A DNA stretch of 64,000 nucleotides, taken from Clitopilus passeckerianus (Eukaryota; Basidiomycota; Agaricomycetes; Agaricales; Entolomataceae). The notes under the pieces were generated by a model. It worked only from the letters and a program-made list of their open reading frames with translations, had not been told where the DNA came from and did no database searches. Both the position numbers and the translations under genes were made by a program. Below, in pieces: positions 10,548 through 22,750 of the stretch (its first letter is position 1; the number at the start of each line of letters is the position of its first letter). The stretch spans positions 97,367 to 161,366 of the forward strand of contig CALYLX010000009.1 in NCBI GenBank assembly GCA_944990035.1. Reading direction: 5' to 3'.

Positions 10548-11374
10548 ATGCCCAACACCGATCCAATTATTCTGTATGATATCCCTGCTAATACCGATCA
10601 CATTCCAAGCAAGGCTTGGTCTCCAAACCCATGGAAAGCTCGGTGAAGATCTTTTCTGGAGATCGTAGATGGCTGCCTATGCTAACTCTTCGTCTGTAGG
10701 TTCTTTCTGAATTACAAGGGAATCTCTGACAAGACCGAATGGGTTGAATACCCCGATATTGAGGGTACCTTCAAGAAACTAGATATCCCACCATCCGCCA
10801 CAAGGCGCGATGGATCAGGATACTTCAGCTGCCCCGCCATCATCGATCCCTCGACTGGGGCTCGAATCTCTGAGTCCGCTCGGATCGCCGAGTATCTCGA
10901 TAAAAGTATCCTGATACGCCGAGACTCTTTCCGGGTGGGACCCATGCTTTGCAGCATGCATTTTACAGCGTCTTTGAGGACAAGATAGGCCTTGCACTAT
11001 TCCCGCTGACCATCCCGAAGAGCATCGAGATGATGAACCCAGCCAACCAGCCGTATCTTATCAGGACAAGGGAGAAGATATTCGGAAAGACCATGAAGGA
11101 GCTTTATCCCGTTGGCGAGGCCCGCGTGCAGGTCTGGGCTAAGGTCAAGGAAGGATTCGATGCCGTCGACGCGTGGTACGAAAAGGGGAAGGGCGATGGA
11201 CCGTACCTTTCGGGAAAAGAGCCTGGGTTCGCTGATTTCGTGGTTGCAGCATGGGTCATTTATATAAAGTTTGTCATGGGGGAAGACAGTACGGAGTGGC
11301 AGGATGTCAGGAGTTGGCACAACGGCAGATGGTGTTCCATTCTTGACGGTTTCGAGAAGTATCAAAGTGTTTAA
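10548..11374 (+). pseudogene. Glutathione S-transferase, etherase-like, with one frameshift
   Basis: Exon 1 (10548-10642) encodes an N-terminal thioredoxin-fold start (PIILYDIPANTDHIPSKAW). A 57-bp GTGAAG...TAG intron follows. Exon 2 continues FFLNYKGISDKTEWVEYPDI with the SGYFSCPAIIDP and GARISESARIAEYLDK segments of the glutathione-binding domain. At 10901-10906 the paralogue reads D-K-Q-Y-P-D, whereas here one base is missing and the frame shifts. The helical C-terminal domain resumes intact in the other frame from about 10949 to the stop at 11374. The rest aligns closely with the neighbouring copy, including the intron position. This looks like a recently disabled tandem duplicate, unless the indel is an assembly error. 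Confidence 0.8.
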
Positions 11375-11614
11375 TTACCAGTAGCACGAAAACAACCAGA
11401 AACGAATAGCTCTCAGCATTCTGTTTCCAGGTCTAGAACAGGGGGATTGTGTATTCTGCGATCTCTCACATATCTAATCGCCCATTAAGGCCTCACATGG
11501 CCTTGAGCTGCACCCAGTACTACGGGTGGTTTCATCATTCAGTGCTGGTCAGTACGCGGGTCCTGCTTTTCCGCAGCATCACCGATCTTCCATACAAGGT
11601 TGAAGGTAACGGCA

Positions 11615-11620
11615 TATAAA
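11615..11620 (+). promoter_or_regulatory. TATA box of second GST gene
   Basis: TATAAA 50 bp upstream of the ATG at 11670, in the same arrangement as for the first GST copy. Confidence 0.5.
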
Positions 11621-11669
11621 TCACCTCTGGTAGGACGGAGAGCAAGCAAAACACTTCCATATTTCGACC

Positions 11670-12499
11670 ATGTCTACCAGCCAACCGATCATCTTCTACG
11701 ATATCCCTGGCAATACCGACGTTATTCCCGGCAAAGCTTGTTCCCCGAATACCTGGAAAATCCGGTAAGATATATCAGCAACTCGAAAGATGGCAACTAT
11801 CCATACTTACGCCTCACCTCTAGCTTCGCTCTGAACTACAAAGGGATCCCATACAAGACTGAATGGATTGAATATCCTGATATCGAGGGAACCTTCAAGC
11901 AATTGAACATACCCCCGTCATCTGTATGGATGGATGGGGTTGCGTACTACAGTTGCCCCGCCATTATCGAGCCTTCAACTGGTGCAAGAATCTCCGACTC
12001 CGCTCAGATCGCCGAGTATCTCGACAAGCAGTATCCTGACACACCAAAGCTCTTCCCCGATGGCACCCATGCTTTACAGTATGCATTTTACAGCCTCTTT
12101 GAGAGCAAACTTGTTGCACTCCTGCCAGTGACTATTCCAAAGATTCCCGAGCGGATGAACCCAGTAAGCCGACCATATCTTCGCCGAACAAGAGAACAAT
12201 ACTTTGGAAAGACACTGGAAGAGATGTTCCCAGTTGGGGAAGCCCTCGTCGAGGCTTGGGCGAAGGTTGCAGAGGTCTTTGATGCCGTTGACGTGTGGTA
12301 CGAGAAGGGTAAAAATGATGGGCCATACCTTCTGGGCAAGGAGCCAGGATTTGTAGATTTTGTGGTTGCGTCTTGGGTTATGTTGGTGAAATTCGTCTAC
12401 GGCGAAGATAGCACCGAGTGGAAGAACGTCAGGACCTGGAACGATGGTCGATGGGGTTCTATAGTTGATGGGTTGGAGAAGTATCAAAGCATCCACTAA
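11670..12499 (+). CDS. Glutathione S-transferase, fungal etherase-like (GSTFuA type), 256 aa
   Basis: Two exons, 11670-11764 and 11824-12499, with a 59-bp GTAAGA...CTCTAG intron. The join gives 256 codons in frame before the stop. The N-terminal thioredoxin-like half has the pattern PIIFYDIPGNTDVIPGKAC, then FALNYKGIPYKTEWIEYPDI and the Ser-bearing glutathione-contact segment GARISDSAQIAEYLD. The C-terminal half is all-helical (YLRRTREQYFGKTLEEMF, EPGFVDFVVASWVMLVKF). In wood- and litter-decay fungi this class is expanded and linked to detoxification of plant-derived aromatics. The substrate cannot be deduced here. It is the intact partner of the frameshifted copy 300 bp upstream and lies next to two FMO genes, a plausible detoxification neighbourhood. 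Confidence 0.9.
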
Positions 12500-12964
12500 A
12501 GAGAAACGCGAATGTCCCCTACTTTAAATTGAGGGTGTAATCACAAGAGGGTTTTATAACATTGCCATCGTAGAGATGCCGAACGTTTGCCTTCTGTAGT
12601 TCTGGCCGTTTGTGCTCCGTGGTAGTAGAAACTTTAGATGGCCATACCGGCAAAAAGAGCTGCTACAACAAATGACGCGTCTGATTGCGAGGGCGTTGAC
12701 ATGTTAAGGGCAGGTCTTTTCGCGAACTAAAAATCATTTGGCATCGAAACGAATCCAGAAACGCGTTGACCGTGTTAATTTGTTATGTGAATATATATGT
12801 GTACAACAAGCACCAAGACATACATCCAAAGGTTTGGATGAATTCTCGCTAAGCGTAAGTAGAGACATCTTCGTGATATAGTTGGCCCAACTGTGTCAAA
12901 TCCGTCGGCGTGGAAGGTGGAAGAGGAACATAGTATTTATATAATGAAATATAATGAAACTGCA
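12500..12964. other. Intergenic between convergent GST and FMO genes
   Basis: AT-rich spacer between the 3' end of the GST gene and the 3' end of the minus-strand FMO gene. No coding feature is seen. Confidence 0.55.
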
Positions 12965-15471
12965 TCAGCCTGAATAGCGAGTAGTGAAAATCCCTTCCTC
13001 CATTGCTTTGATTTCTGTAAAGGTTGTGATTGCGTTAGCGCGACGAAAGCCCATGAGGACAACAAACAACTCACGAAGCGCCACATGTTTTGAATGGAAT
13101 CTGCAGAATCCAAGGCTCCCTACATACAATGTTATGAGCTGTGTCCTGAGAACGGCAAATACGGTGACTCACCCATCATCACCCACATTCCATTGACCCC
13201 GGAGTCTGCCCAGGGACTACCTAGCTCTCCCTCCTCGTTGAATTGCCATATAGGCTTGCATTTAGAAGCCAGGTCTTCGCCACAGATATCACGGATGGGG
13301 GTTTTTGAGTCGCCGATTCTGCGTATCAACAAACGTTAACCATCAGCACACACTCTCGGATTCCTTGTTTCTTGCTTACCCTGTGGCAAAGACGACTACA
13401 TCCGCTGGAAGTTCTACGCCATCTTCAAATTTAATTCCATTTTCTGTCAACCTTTCGATCTGGCTCCCTCTCTTCAGTTTGATCTTTCCATCTGCGATCA
13501 GCTGGCTTGCGCCAGTGTCTGGTATTTCGAATTCATAAGCCTCGGGGGGAGATGGTGTTATTAACTCCACCCACCAAAGTAATAACCACCAAGTCGTGAC
13601 CGGACAAGCAGGGCAAATCCAGTGTCATTTGGTCCAGTATTCAGCCCAAAGCCAGCTTTCGTTAACCCTTCAAGTAAATCCCTACAAATATCGGCCCCTG
13701 ATCAGCCCCCGAAAACGTACGCTGAGAAAGATGTCACACTTGTCCATGTGCGCGATGAACTGTACAGCCCGTTTACTCATAAGAGTACTGACGTGAAGCG
13801 GTGTGGCTGCGAAAAGCCTGTCTGAAATCTCGTTGGGCGGAGAAATCTCAGAATACATGCCTGTTGTGAACGGGTGGTTAATCGGCGCTATCAGGGCAGC
13901 GACGGACAATGCGAACGTACTCTCCAAAAGAACTTTCCAGCCATTCTTGATGGTCATGACATACGTTGAACTTCTTTGGTACATTGTGACGTCTTTGGCC
14001 AGGAAGATCATCAATTATTGAGTCAATATGCCTATGCGGAAACATACCGATGCCAAAGTCGGAGTACTCTTGACAAATATCATGGGCTGATACAGCCAAT
14101 AAGCCTTCATATCAGGTGAACAGTTCGAAGGCCAACTTACCTGAAGTACCCGCACCTATGACGACAACCTTCTTCCCGAGATGGTCTTTTGCTGACTTGT
14201 GCTGCAAGGAGTGAAGTATTTGTCCCTTAAAAGTATCCTATTGCCCACTTCTATGAGTTTCCAATCGTAACGGGAGGTAGATTTGGGTCCGGAAACTCAC
14301 CATCCCAGCGACGTCGGGAAGTTCGACCTTTCCGCTACCGAATCCAGTCGCGAAAATAACGTAGGGCACGACAAAAGTTGTTGAAGAGCCATCTACACTT
14401 TCAATAGATACCGTCCATTTTCCGGTGCCCTCATCGAGTTGAGCGTTGGTGACTTGGGATGATGTCCAGACGTTCAGTTCAAGGGCCTCGGCATAATATT
14501 CAAGCCAGTTCGCCAGCTAACAATGTCCTCATTAGCAAAGGATGAGCCAGGTAAAGTGGAGGGTCTACCTTCTTTGCAGGACTGAAGACAGGCCAAGTCG
14601 GCGGGAAACTGAATTTTCTAGATTAATTCCACTTCCACTCAGCGACCGAGAGCCAACTTACGGAATGTAGGGCAAATTGTCAAACCCTGCCGAAAAATCA
14701 GGACTTCCGGAAGAGTTGTATGTTTCTCGAACACTTGCAGACAGGATCGTGAAGGCAGAGCGCTTCATATCTGTTTCGCCAGCAATCTCCGATTCTTGGA
14801 TTTTTGTCGATGACCAGGGCAGAAACTTCTAGCGTTTTCAACCTTGCCGCGACAGTGAGCCCAGATTGGCCACCACCAATAATGATAACCTTTGGCGGAG
14901 CATCTTTGAATTCCAATTCCCGTTGACGTGCTTCCGTCCACATGCCGTGGTTCGGGGTATTATCTCTCAGTGCCCCGATCTTTTCAGGGAATTCCTTCAA
15001 ATCCTCCAAATTGGTAAAGATGGAATGAGCTTTCCATTCACCCGTTGATGTTGGCACGAGTTTGCCAATACCGGAGGCGATTCCGATATCAGTTTCGAAA
15101 TCGAAGAAAAACTGGATCCAGGCGAGGTCGGGGAAGATGTTTTGCAGACCAAGATAAGGGTCGTCTCGAAGCTTAAAAGCCTTTGCATGGATTTGATCAG
15201 CACTCAAGCGCTCGGACAGGAATTGAGAGATCTTCTGGATTCCAACGAAGGTGCGGAAATCCCATGTTAGGGCAAGCAAATCTCGCCAAAAAGACTCCTC
15301 GACGAATAGCGACGAGATACGCTGGATGTCGCCGGTTTCTGCGGCCGAGGCGAACGCTTCGAACCACTCTTTTGTGACTGCTTTAGCGTCAGTGTTCTCG
15401 GGGATTTGGGCGCCCAGGCGATCAAGCGTGGGGAGAGGGATGCTGCAGACAGATTCTTCAAGGAGGGTCAT
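12965..15471 (-). CDS. Flavin-containing monooxygenase with N-terminal NTF2-like domain, 609 aa (copy A)
   Basis: Thirteen exons were assembled by hand: 15471-14739, 14686-14662, 14608-14569, 14516-14301, 14237-14141, 14086-14048, 13992-13921, 13860-13740, 13681-13575, 13518-13380, 13318-13173, 13119-13075 and 13014-12965. They total 1830 nt, an exact multiple of three. The first intron starts GCAAGT, a GC-AG intron; the others are GT-AG. Residues about 30-160 resemble an NTF2/SnoaL-like fold. A FAD Rossmann motif VIIIGGGQSG follows near residue 195. Next come the FMO-type F-x-G-x3-H motif (FKGQILHSLQ) and an NADPH Rossmann motif VVVIGAGTSAHD. The C-terminal part carries an FATG segment. Such enzymes use NADPH and O2 to oxygenate soft nucleophiles or carry out Baeyer-Villiger reactions; the substrate is unknown. 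Confidence 0.88.
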
Positions 15472-15512
15472 CGTGTTTCGAAGTTAAGACTTCATGCCTC
15501 AATCTGATTGCC

Positions 15513-15520
15513 TTTATATA
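15513..15520 (-). promoter_or_regulatory. TATA box of FMO copy A
   Basis: TATATAAA on the minus strand about 42 bp upstream of the ATG at 15471. Confidence 0.5.
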
Positions 15521-15938
15521 TCGGCGTTTTCTTTTTCAGGGTAGCTTTCCTTGTATTCATTGGTGCTGCCTATGTGCATCCATCTAGCAACCTGAAACAC
15601 ATTGTGGACTTGGGATGCGCAGCAAGGTTGTTTTGTGCTTGGGTTCTATCGCCTTCTGTCGCTCCCGGCCAATGTTGGCCTTGGAACGGATCTGCGAGGT
15701 GAGAAGCGGCCTCATTCGCGCTGAAAGGTAGACGTCAGCTTGCCAAAATGGAGTTTAGAATGTACCGGGAACTTGGGTAAAAATGAACTTGCGCGAGCGC
15801 TGAAAGTTTGAGGGATGAGTCATCTGACGACTAACAGCAAGCAGCCTTATCGGCTTGAAGTAAATCTCATTAGTGCTGCAGCTCTATCTGATGAGAGTCT
15901 ACACCCTTTCAGGTATTTGAAATAGCGATTCCATCATA
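15521..15938. other. Intergenic between tandem FMO genes
   Basis: This stretch upstream of copy A and downstream of copy B must hold copy A's promoter. Beyond the TATA box no motif stands out. Confidence 0.5.
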
Positions 15939-18419
15939 TCATGTCCCGGAGCCGTATTTCTTTAGTTCGACGCCTTCTTCAATAGCCTTGATTTCTGTGA
16001 TATCCTGGAATTAGAAGATATCTCTATGTTAGAAATATGGCGACTTACGCAGTGCAATATGCTTGGAGTGGAACCGACAAAGGGCAAGATTTCCTAAACA
16101 CACCGAACGTGAGTCGTTGGAGCTGTGACTGTTACCAAAGCCGTACCCAGCATAGACCACAAGTTCTTTACCCCACTATCTCCCCACACGCCATTGATTT
16201 CCCCTTCTTCTGTGAGGCCCCACAAAGGCTTATGCTTTGCTGCGATCTCTTCACCACAAATTCTTTGCACGTGCCCTTTAGAGTCACCGAGCCTGCAATG
16301 GTGCGTTAGCAGGGATTGTGGAAATCCAAAGTAATTGCAGGATAGTTACCCTGTAGCGAAGACGATCAAGTCAGCAGGAAGCTCGGTGCCGTCCTCAAAC
16401 CTAATGCCAGTTTCGGTTAATCGGTCAATTGCGCCGTTCTTCAGTTTGATCTTGCCATCGGCAATGAGCTGACTAGCGCCAGTATCTGGAACCCCTAAGT
16501 TAGTATTATGAATTCGTGAGGTGATACATCCTTGCTGACCTAGGTAATAGCCGCCTGCTTTCGACCAAGCGAGGAGACCAAACCCTGTACCGTGGATGCC
16601 CTGATTAAGTTTGAAGCCTGCCTTGGTAAGACCAGTAAGGATATCCCTGAACACATATTAGCGTATCAATCAAGGAGAGAATCACGTTAGCACTAACCTA
16701 TCGAGCTCGGCAATAGCCTGTTGAGCACGGCGGCTCATCTCAACCCCCGAGAACAAAGGAAAAGAGGCGTTCAAGCGGTCAGCAATATCCGTCGGTGGGC
16801 CGTCCTCAGAGTACAAACCTGAACGGTCATATATGAGTGCCTCTTCAAAAGATAGGAAGCAAGCTTTCTTACCGCCCATGAGCACTTTCCAGCCGTTCTT
16901 GGTGGACATGATGTAGGTAGAACTACGTTGGACCATGGTGACATCTGTGAGCGATCAGCGAAAAAGCTTTCTTTGAGGGAAAAACCAAGAATACCTATAC
17001 CATGCTCATAGAAATCCTGAGCAATATCGTGTGCTGAGGAGGATGTTGTCAATGATCACTGTTTTTCCCGGAAAACAAGGAATCACGAACCTGATGTGCA
17101 AGCGCCAACAACGGCAACCTTTTTGCCCTCGTAGTCCAGTGCCTTGTCATGTTGAAGAGAATGGATAGCTTTGCCTTTGAAAACATCCTATCATGGAGTT
17201 TGGGTGAGCCATGGCTCGGATCTGGCGCATACAGACTCACCAATCCCGGAACATCCGGTACCTTCCCCTTTGTGATACCCAAACCAGTGGCAAAAACGAC
17301 ATGATGAACACCAGACAAGACCCTCTCGGAGCCGTCAGGGCGCTTGACGGTGACAACCCAGTGACCGGTGGCGTCGTCTTGCTTAGCATTGAGGACATCT
17401 GAACCAGTCCACACGTTCAACTCGAGAGCTTCTGCATAGTGTTCTAGCCAGTTAGCAAGCTAACAAGCAGTGTTATAATACGCAAAAACGACAGTAGAAG
17501 AAATTTAAGTAGTACCTTCTTTGCAGGCGCGTAGACTGGCCATGTCGAAGGGAAACTGGAATGCTGCACGTTAGCCTTCAACCACCTAAAGTGACCGCTA
17601 ACTTACGGGAGATATGGCATATGGTCATACCCTAGAGGATAAATCTCCATTAGCCTTTCCGCCGTCAGTAAACTTCATCCAACACTCACAAACGGGGTCA
17701 TGAAGGCAAAGAGCCTCGTACCGGAATCGCCAGTTATCCCCAATCCTTTTGTTTTTCTCGACCACCAGGGTCGGGATATCCAATGCTTTCAACCGTGCAG
17801 CAACATCCAAGCCACTCTGACCGCCACCGACGATGACCACCGTCGGTGTCTTTCCCTCGAACTCCACCTCTTTGGCCCGCTCCTGTGCCCATTTACCATG
17901 GGTTGAATCGTAGTTGCGTAGTGGGCCAATCTTTTCCGGGTATTCTTTCAAATTTTCGAGATGGGTGAAGATGGTATGGGCTTTCCAGTCACCGCTGGAA
18001 GTCGGGACAAGGCGCGCAATGCCGGACGCGACACCGCTATCTGTTTCAAAATCGAAGAAGAACGAGATCCAGGCGACATCGGGGAAGGGCCTTTGCAAGC
18101 CGAAGTACGCGTCGTCGCGAAGTTTGAACGATCTAGCATGGATGCCGTCCGATTGTATACGATCCGCGAAGAACTTGGTGATCTTGGGGAGGCCAATGAA
18201 AGTACGAAACTCCCACGTTAGGGCAAGGATGTCTCTCCAGAACGACTCTTCGACGAACAGCGATGCCAAACGTTGGGCATCGCTTGCTTCGGCCGACGCA
18301 GAAAATGCCTCGAACCAGGCGTTTGCGACTTTCTTTGCGTCAAGGTCGTCGGGGACGGTGGCCGCGAGTCGATCAAGCGTCGGCAATGGGGTGTTGGGTA
18401 TAACAGTCGTGTTGCTCAT
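15939..18419 (-). CDS. Flavin-containing monooxygenase with N-terminal NTF2-like domain, 608 aa (copy B)
   Basis: The same 13-exon structure as copy A: 18419-17690, 17631-17607, 17555-17516, 17459-17241, 17187-17091, 17033-17001, 16944-16873, 16818-16698, 16646-16540, 16485-16350, 16292-16147, 16093-16049 and 15994-15939. They total 1827 nt, in frame. Several exon lengths are identical to copy A (25, 40, 97, 72, 121, 107, 146 and 45 nt). Intron 1 here has an ordinary GTGAGT donor. The FAD motif VVIVGGGQSG lies near residue 195-205 and the FMO motif FKGKAIHSLQ follows. The NADPH-binding motif reads VAVVGACTSA, so the second glycine of the usual G-x-G-x2-G/A pattern is Cys. That may alter cofactor binding. 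It is a tandem duplicate of copy A. Confidence 0.88.
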
Positions 18420-18738
18420 TGCGTTTGGCTATCGATGAGAGGACAATACGGTCCTGCTGCACCAAGGCCATATCCTGCTTTCTAATCCGTGGAGATACGG
18501 GCGCTATTGCCGTCTGTTCGTCTCCGATGTCAAATGGAAGCTCACTCTCACGATGGAAAGAAGGTCACGGGTGCTAACCCAGCATAGATCCCGTCTATTC
18601 TGTGGGCACGAGGTCAAGAATTGGTGTAGGTAATACATAATTAAGGAGATATGGTACAAGAATGGTGCTGCGATTACTGCTCCGAGGCGATCATCAGGTA
18701 GATAAAGGATGGGCCTCCCGGAAATATCCTGAGGTAAA
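18420..18738. other. Intergenic, presumed promoter of FMO copy B
   Basis: Sequence upstream of copy B. No TATA-like box was found near the start codon, unlike copy A. Confidence 0.45.
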
Positions 18739-20196
18739 TTATGGTAAATGATCGGTATGAATTGTCCAATCGTCAATATTGAGGAATTTCGTCCTAATTT
18801 GCCGAGCAAAAGCCTCTCGAATTACGCGGGAGTTGCGGCGAGACAGTTCAGAGTCCGTAGGTGGTCGTACCTGTGCACGTAGTTCGAGGACACTAGAAGA
18901 TCTAGTCAGCATCTTTACCTAATTCAAACAATGGAATTGCTTACACCCGACATGCCTATACTCAACGCGTTAGTGACGGTCAGGAGGCCGAATCTTCGGA
19001 AAACACCTACTATGATATTGGCCGCCCCTTGGATCAAAGGGATCCCGACGCCACTTCTGAATTGATCTGGTCTGGAATGGGGGTGAGAAAGGGTATCATC
19101 GAGACGATGGATGTTGCTTTGACTGACTGGTAGAATAATAGGCCAGAAAGTAGATTGATGAACAGGAGGATCCCAAATGATAATAGCCCTAGTTAATAGG
19201 TTAGAGAAATGTAAATCACAAATTGTCGGATTACCTTGGTGAACGAAATACCGTCCTAGCTGTAACTCCAGATGTCGTTTCTGCCAAGTTTCTCCGAGGA
19301 CAACTGCCAATGATAGGAAATCCATAGTTACGGCTGCAATCTGCGCCGTATTCAGCAACATTTCATTCAAAAAATTGGCGAGGTTATACCATAACATACT
19401 GTGAAAGCTTCCGTCAGTATCGAGACGAAGGGCTGCCGGAAAAGATACGCACTCCAAGTCGTGAAAATCCGGAGCCATAATCCGGAAAGCAGCCTGTACC
19501 ATGTGCCACAACGTAGAGAATCTTGGGCATGGGAGGGGCAGGTGCGAAGAAGCACCAAAAATTGACGGCAACCAAGCCAGCGAAACAGGTACACAAGATG
19601 CAAAGAATCCTCTTGTCCCGTCCGGAGAATGCGTAAGCCCGCATGAGCATAACTCCTAGGTAGAAAGTCGGGTTAGCTAAGATCAAATCGGACCCACCGA
19701 AGCTTTACCTTGAGGAAAGATTTGCTGGAATTGGGAGGCAGAATGATTAGTTTAAATATCAGATAGCTATAGGTAAAGCACCTACAAAAGGCGTGCACAA
19801 GGCGATAAAGGGATGAAGGACCTTTCTGCACGTCTCCCAGTCATGATCGCCAAGATACGCCCAAGTGAGTAATATCCATACTGTGAGCGGGTAATATCGG
19901 CATAGCATGTATGCCACTTTGACAGAGTTCCATCGTGCACGACATATCTGGACCCTGACGTGAATTCACGTTGTATTCCGAGTTCCGTGTGTGTTCGTAC
20001 CAGTTCGTGCTCATCTTTAAATCTGCCAAGCGGAATAAGTTAGCGTGTCATCCATGAAGCTTTTGATTACGCACCCGTGTACCCATTCGTATACCAACAA
20101 ACAGAACACTGCGACAAATGAGTACCGAACCTCTTGTATATCTCGTAGGCCAGCTGTGAGCTCCTCCATGGGCGTCATAGGGAACGCATGGGGCAT
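18739..20196 (-). CDS. DUF6533-type multi-pass membrane protein
   Basis: A multi-exon minus-strand gene. Recognisable blocks in order are RYSFVAVFCLLVYEW, DEHELICRARWNSVKVAYML, CRYYPLTVWILLTWAYLGDH, ETCRKVLHPFIALCTPF, then QIFPQ spliced to GVMLMRAYAFSGRDKRIL. Later come a hydrophobic segment around AAVTMDFLSLAVVLGETW, one around GLLSFGILLFINLLSGLLFYQ, and AANIIVGVFRRFGLLTVTNAL. A hydrophilic tail starts near LELRAQVRPPTDSELSRRN and ends at a TAA at 18741-18739. The start and the CRYYPL and MRAYAFSGR signatures are typical of the basidiomycete DUF6533 membrane family, which has about seven helices and no known function. Most exon joins have good splice sites. The join near 19390-19440 was not resolved, and the ATG at 20196 is the likeliest start, not a certain one. 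Confidence 0.68.
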
Positions 20197-21808
20197 GGTT
20201 GCAGATAGCCACTATTACTGTGGCTTCCCGTGTGTGGTACCGGGGAGGGGACGATACCGACACTTGTCCAGGTTGAGGACGTTGGGAAAGAGTAGAAGAC
20301 GGTCAAGCAAGATGATCATTCGTCTCCGAGTGGCCCTAAAGCCCCTTGTAATTCGACCCTTGTGCTCCTCATCGACGTTCTCATGTCAAGGGTAATTTTC
20401 CGCATAAAGGCAAATGTATGTGGCAGTGATATTCATGGGTTCGAGGATCTCAGCACGTGGACGCCACACCGTTTCCTCCTTAACTTCAACTGCGAGCTAT
20501 TGTTCTCACTGTCTGTATACATAGCTATCTCAATGACCATCTGAGAGGCTTGTTAGATTGTCTAGGCTCTATGGCTATGGACTTGTGCACGGCGCCTGTT
20601 TCTTGCCATGGAATGCCGAGGTGGTTCTTTTGCCCTCCATTCGTCCGCGACCCTGTCCTTCTGGATGAGCCACGTTCCTGTGCAGCAGTCGGATACTTTT
20701 GACTTTTGGGGACCCACTATAACTCGACAGAGATTGTAGCCCTCAGTGTATGCCGTCGGACGACAGATGTCCGCTCTCTGTCAAACTGGGGTGCTACCAA
20801 TGCTACTGGGGCCATACCCTTGGTGTCACTGCGTTTTCTACAAACATCTGTATGTAGTTCCACGGTATGTCGCAATTGTTATGAGCTAATCTAAGGGTTT
20901 ATGGGAGATGGTTGTCGGAGGCGCAGTACAATTTAGGCGCGGCTCCCGCCGGCATCTCATGAAAATCGTATTCAAACTGAATATTCGAAGATCATCCGTA
21001 TGACAGCATCACATTGACAGCGCTGAGAAATCCCGATTGCATGGCGGTCTGCTCACTATGGATCATCTGGTAAAGCCCCTTATTTCTACGAATGCAAAGT
21101 TATTTGCTCTCTCTTCGGCTATTCCCTCCGTTGTGCGGCGAAATATAAAAATCAAAGACATGAAAGTACCAAGGAAACAGCCGCCATTGCGGTAAAACGG
21201 CCCAAGTTTCAGGTGTGGCGCGTCCGAAATGACATCGTCCACTATTTGCGACATTGCGTGGCGAAGGTGGTTTCCCCGAGCCGGGGGTTTTCTCCACTGA
21301 AATAGTGCACCGTGGGCTCTCGATCTACCTCAACTGAAATGCCGCCCCTCAACAAAACGCCACCAACTTTTATTTACTGCCAGCTGAGACCGTTCCTGTC
21401 AGAAAATTGCTTCCGTCAGACCCTAGTCGTTCCTTGGGTGTTCTGTTTTATAGCTTCAGACTAGTTCTTCATCGTATCATGCGAAGTTCCCTTTTCCCAG
21501 CCAATGTTAATCTCACGACGGTTCTTCCCATGGGCATGGTGTAAAGACAATTTCGCCTATTCGGCGTGCGTAAATCAGTCAAAGTTGATGAATTGTAATC
21601 GAATGGAAGCTAAAATGGCGGGTTCTCAGAGCCACAGCGGGCATAGTTTTAACACACTGGGAACATATCCGTAGGGTCGCAGAGGCCAGATCTCAGAATG
21701 TTAGGCCACAGACCTCAACAAGCGAGCAATGCCGTGGATGCGGCTTGATGTCCCTAAGGGTTTTCTCCACTTTTGATGGCAAAATGGGTCTGGATAGACC
21801 CCTCCCGA
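20197..21808. other. Gene-poor stretch left of the hAT-like element
   Basis: Only short, non-overlapping readings on both strands with no family signature. It ends with CCTCCCGA at 21801-21808, the left target-site copy of the element that follows. I cannot assign a gene here. Confidence 0.5.
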
Positions 21809-21826
21809 TAGTGTTGCCGCGAGGTG
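21809..21826 (+). repeat. Left terminal inverted repeat
   Basis: 18 bp, perfectly complementary to 22751-22768. It is followed by AACTCGA/TCGAGCT subterminal motifs. Confidence 0.85.
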
Positions 21827-22750
21827 GAGGTAACTCGAAGTCGAGCTGAACTCTAACTCGAACCATTTCCTTTCTGGTCACCTCGAGTTGATGGGATTTG
21901 AGCTCGTTACCATAAATAGGAATCTCGTTCGCTTGCCTTCACTTTTGATGGATCTTTCCCAATCCGTCCGACCCCTACTTTACCAACTTCAGCGTACTCG
22001 TACTAAATCACATATCTTAGCCTCGATGTGCTCCAAATCTCGCCTAAAGGGCGGCCCAGTGACTCAGATGTAAGCGCTAAGTGGGATTGAAATGCTCAGA
22101 GTGTCTTCCTTGATGTTCTGTGTACTGGTCTACGCTTGTGATAAACGGAAGTACTTTGTCCATGTTAAAGTAAATATCAGATACTGTCGTCAACAAGACG
22201 CTATCAAGGAGCCGGTAGAGTAAGCTTACAGCGCGAGTTTCTGTTCTGCGTAATCGAAAATTGAGTTCACGCCCAATTCACGCGTTAACAAACCTTGACC
22301 TAGATGTCGCCGAGATATCAGTCATTTTTCCAGCGACAAAATCCTCTACCATAACCTCTTACACTTGCGGCCCCTTCCGTGACTATCTCAAGTTGCCTCA
22401 TTGAAATGCTTTGCTGGTAGATGATCAGTAAGGATCTAAGATACCTTTGCTATGACTCGGGGCGTGGCCCGAGTGAAACGGCCTCCAACAGTATCAAGTG
22501 GGCAGACATTTTAATCAGGCTCCTTATACAAATATTGAACGGTAACCCGCACCACACTTGCAACGCTCAGAACATGAGCCTACGTTCAAACTTTCAAAGC
22601 ACCAAGGCCACTGATGGCAGCTTATCAATATTTCCATACTTGGCTGATGGGCTCGTTCGCACCTCGAGGTAGCTCGGACTCATTCGAGGTAAGAGGTACC
22701 TCGAGGTAATCGGACTTTGAACCAGTGTCAACTCGAGCTAGCTCGTAACT

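Noticed and set aside
16486..16494. Acceptor at 16495 for FMO copy B exon 10
   Set aside because: It would add three residues not seen in copy A. The acceptor nine bases later gives the shared YY-L/F-DTGASQLIADGK reading.
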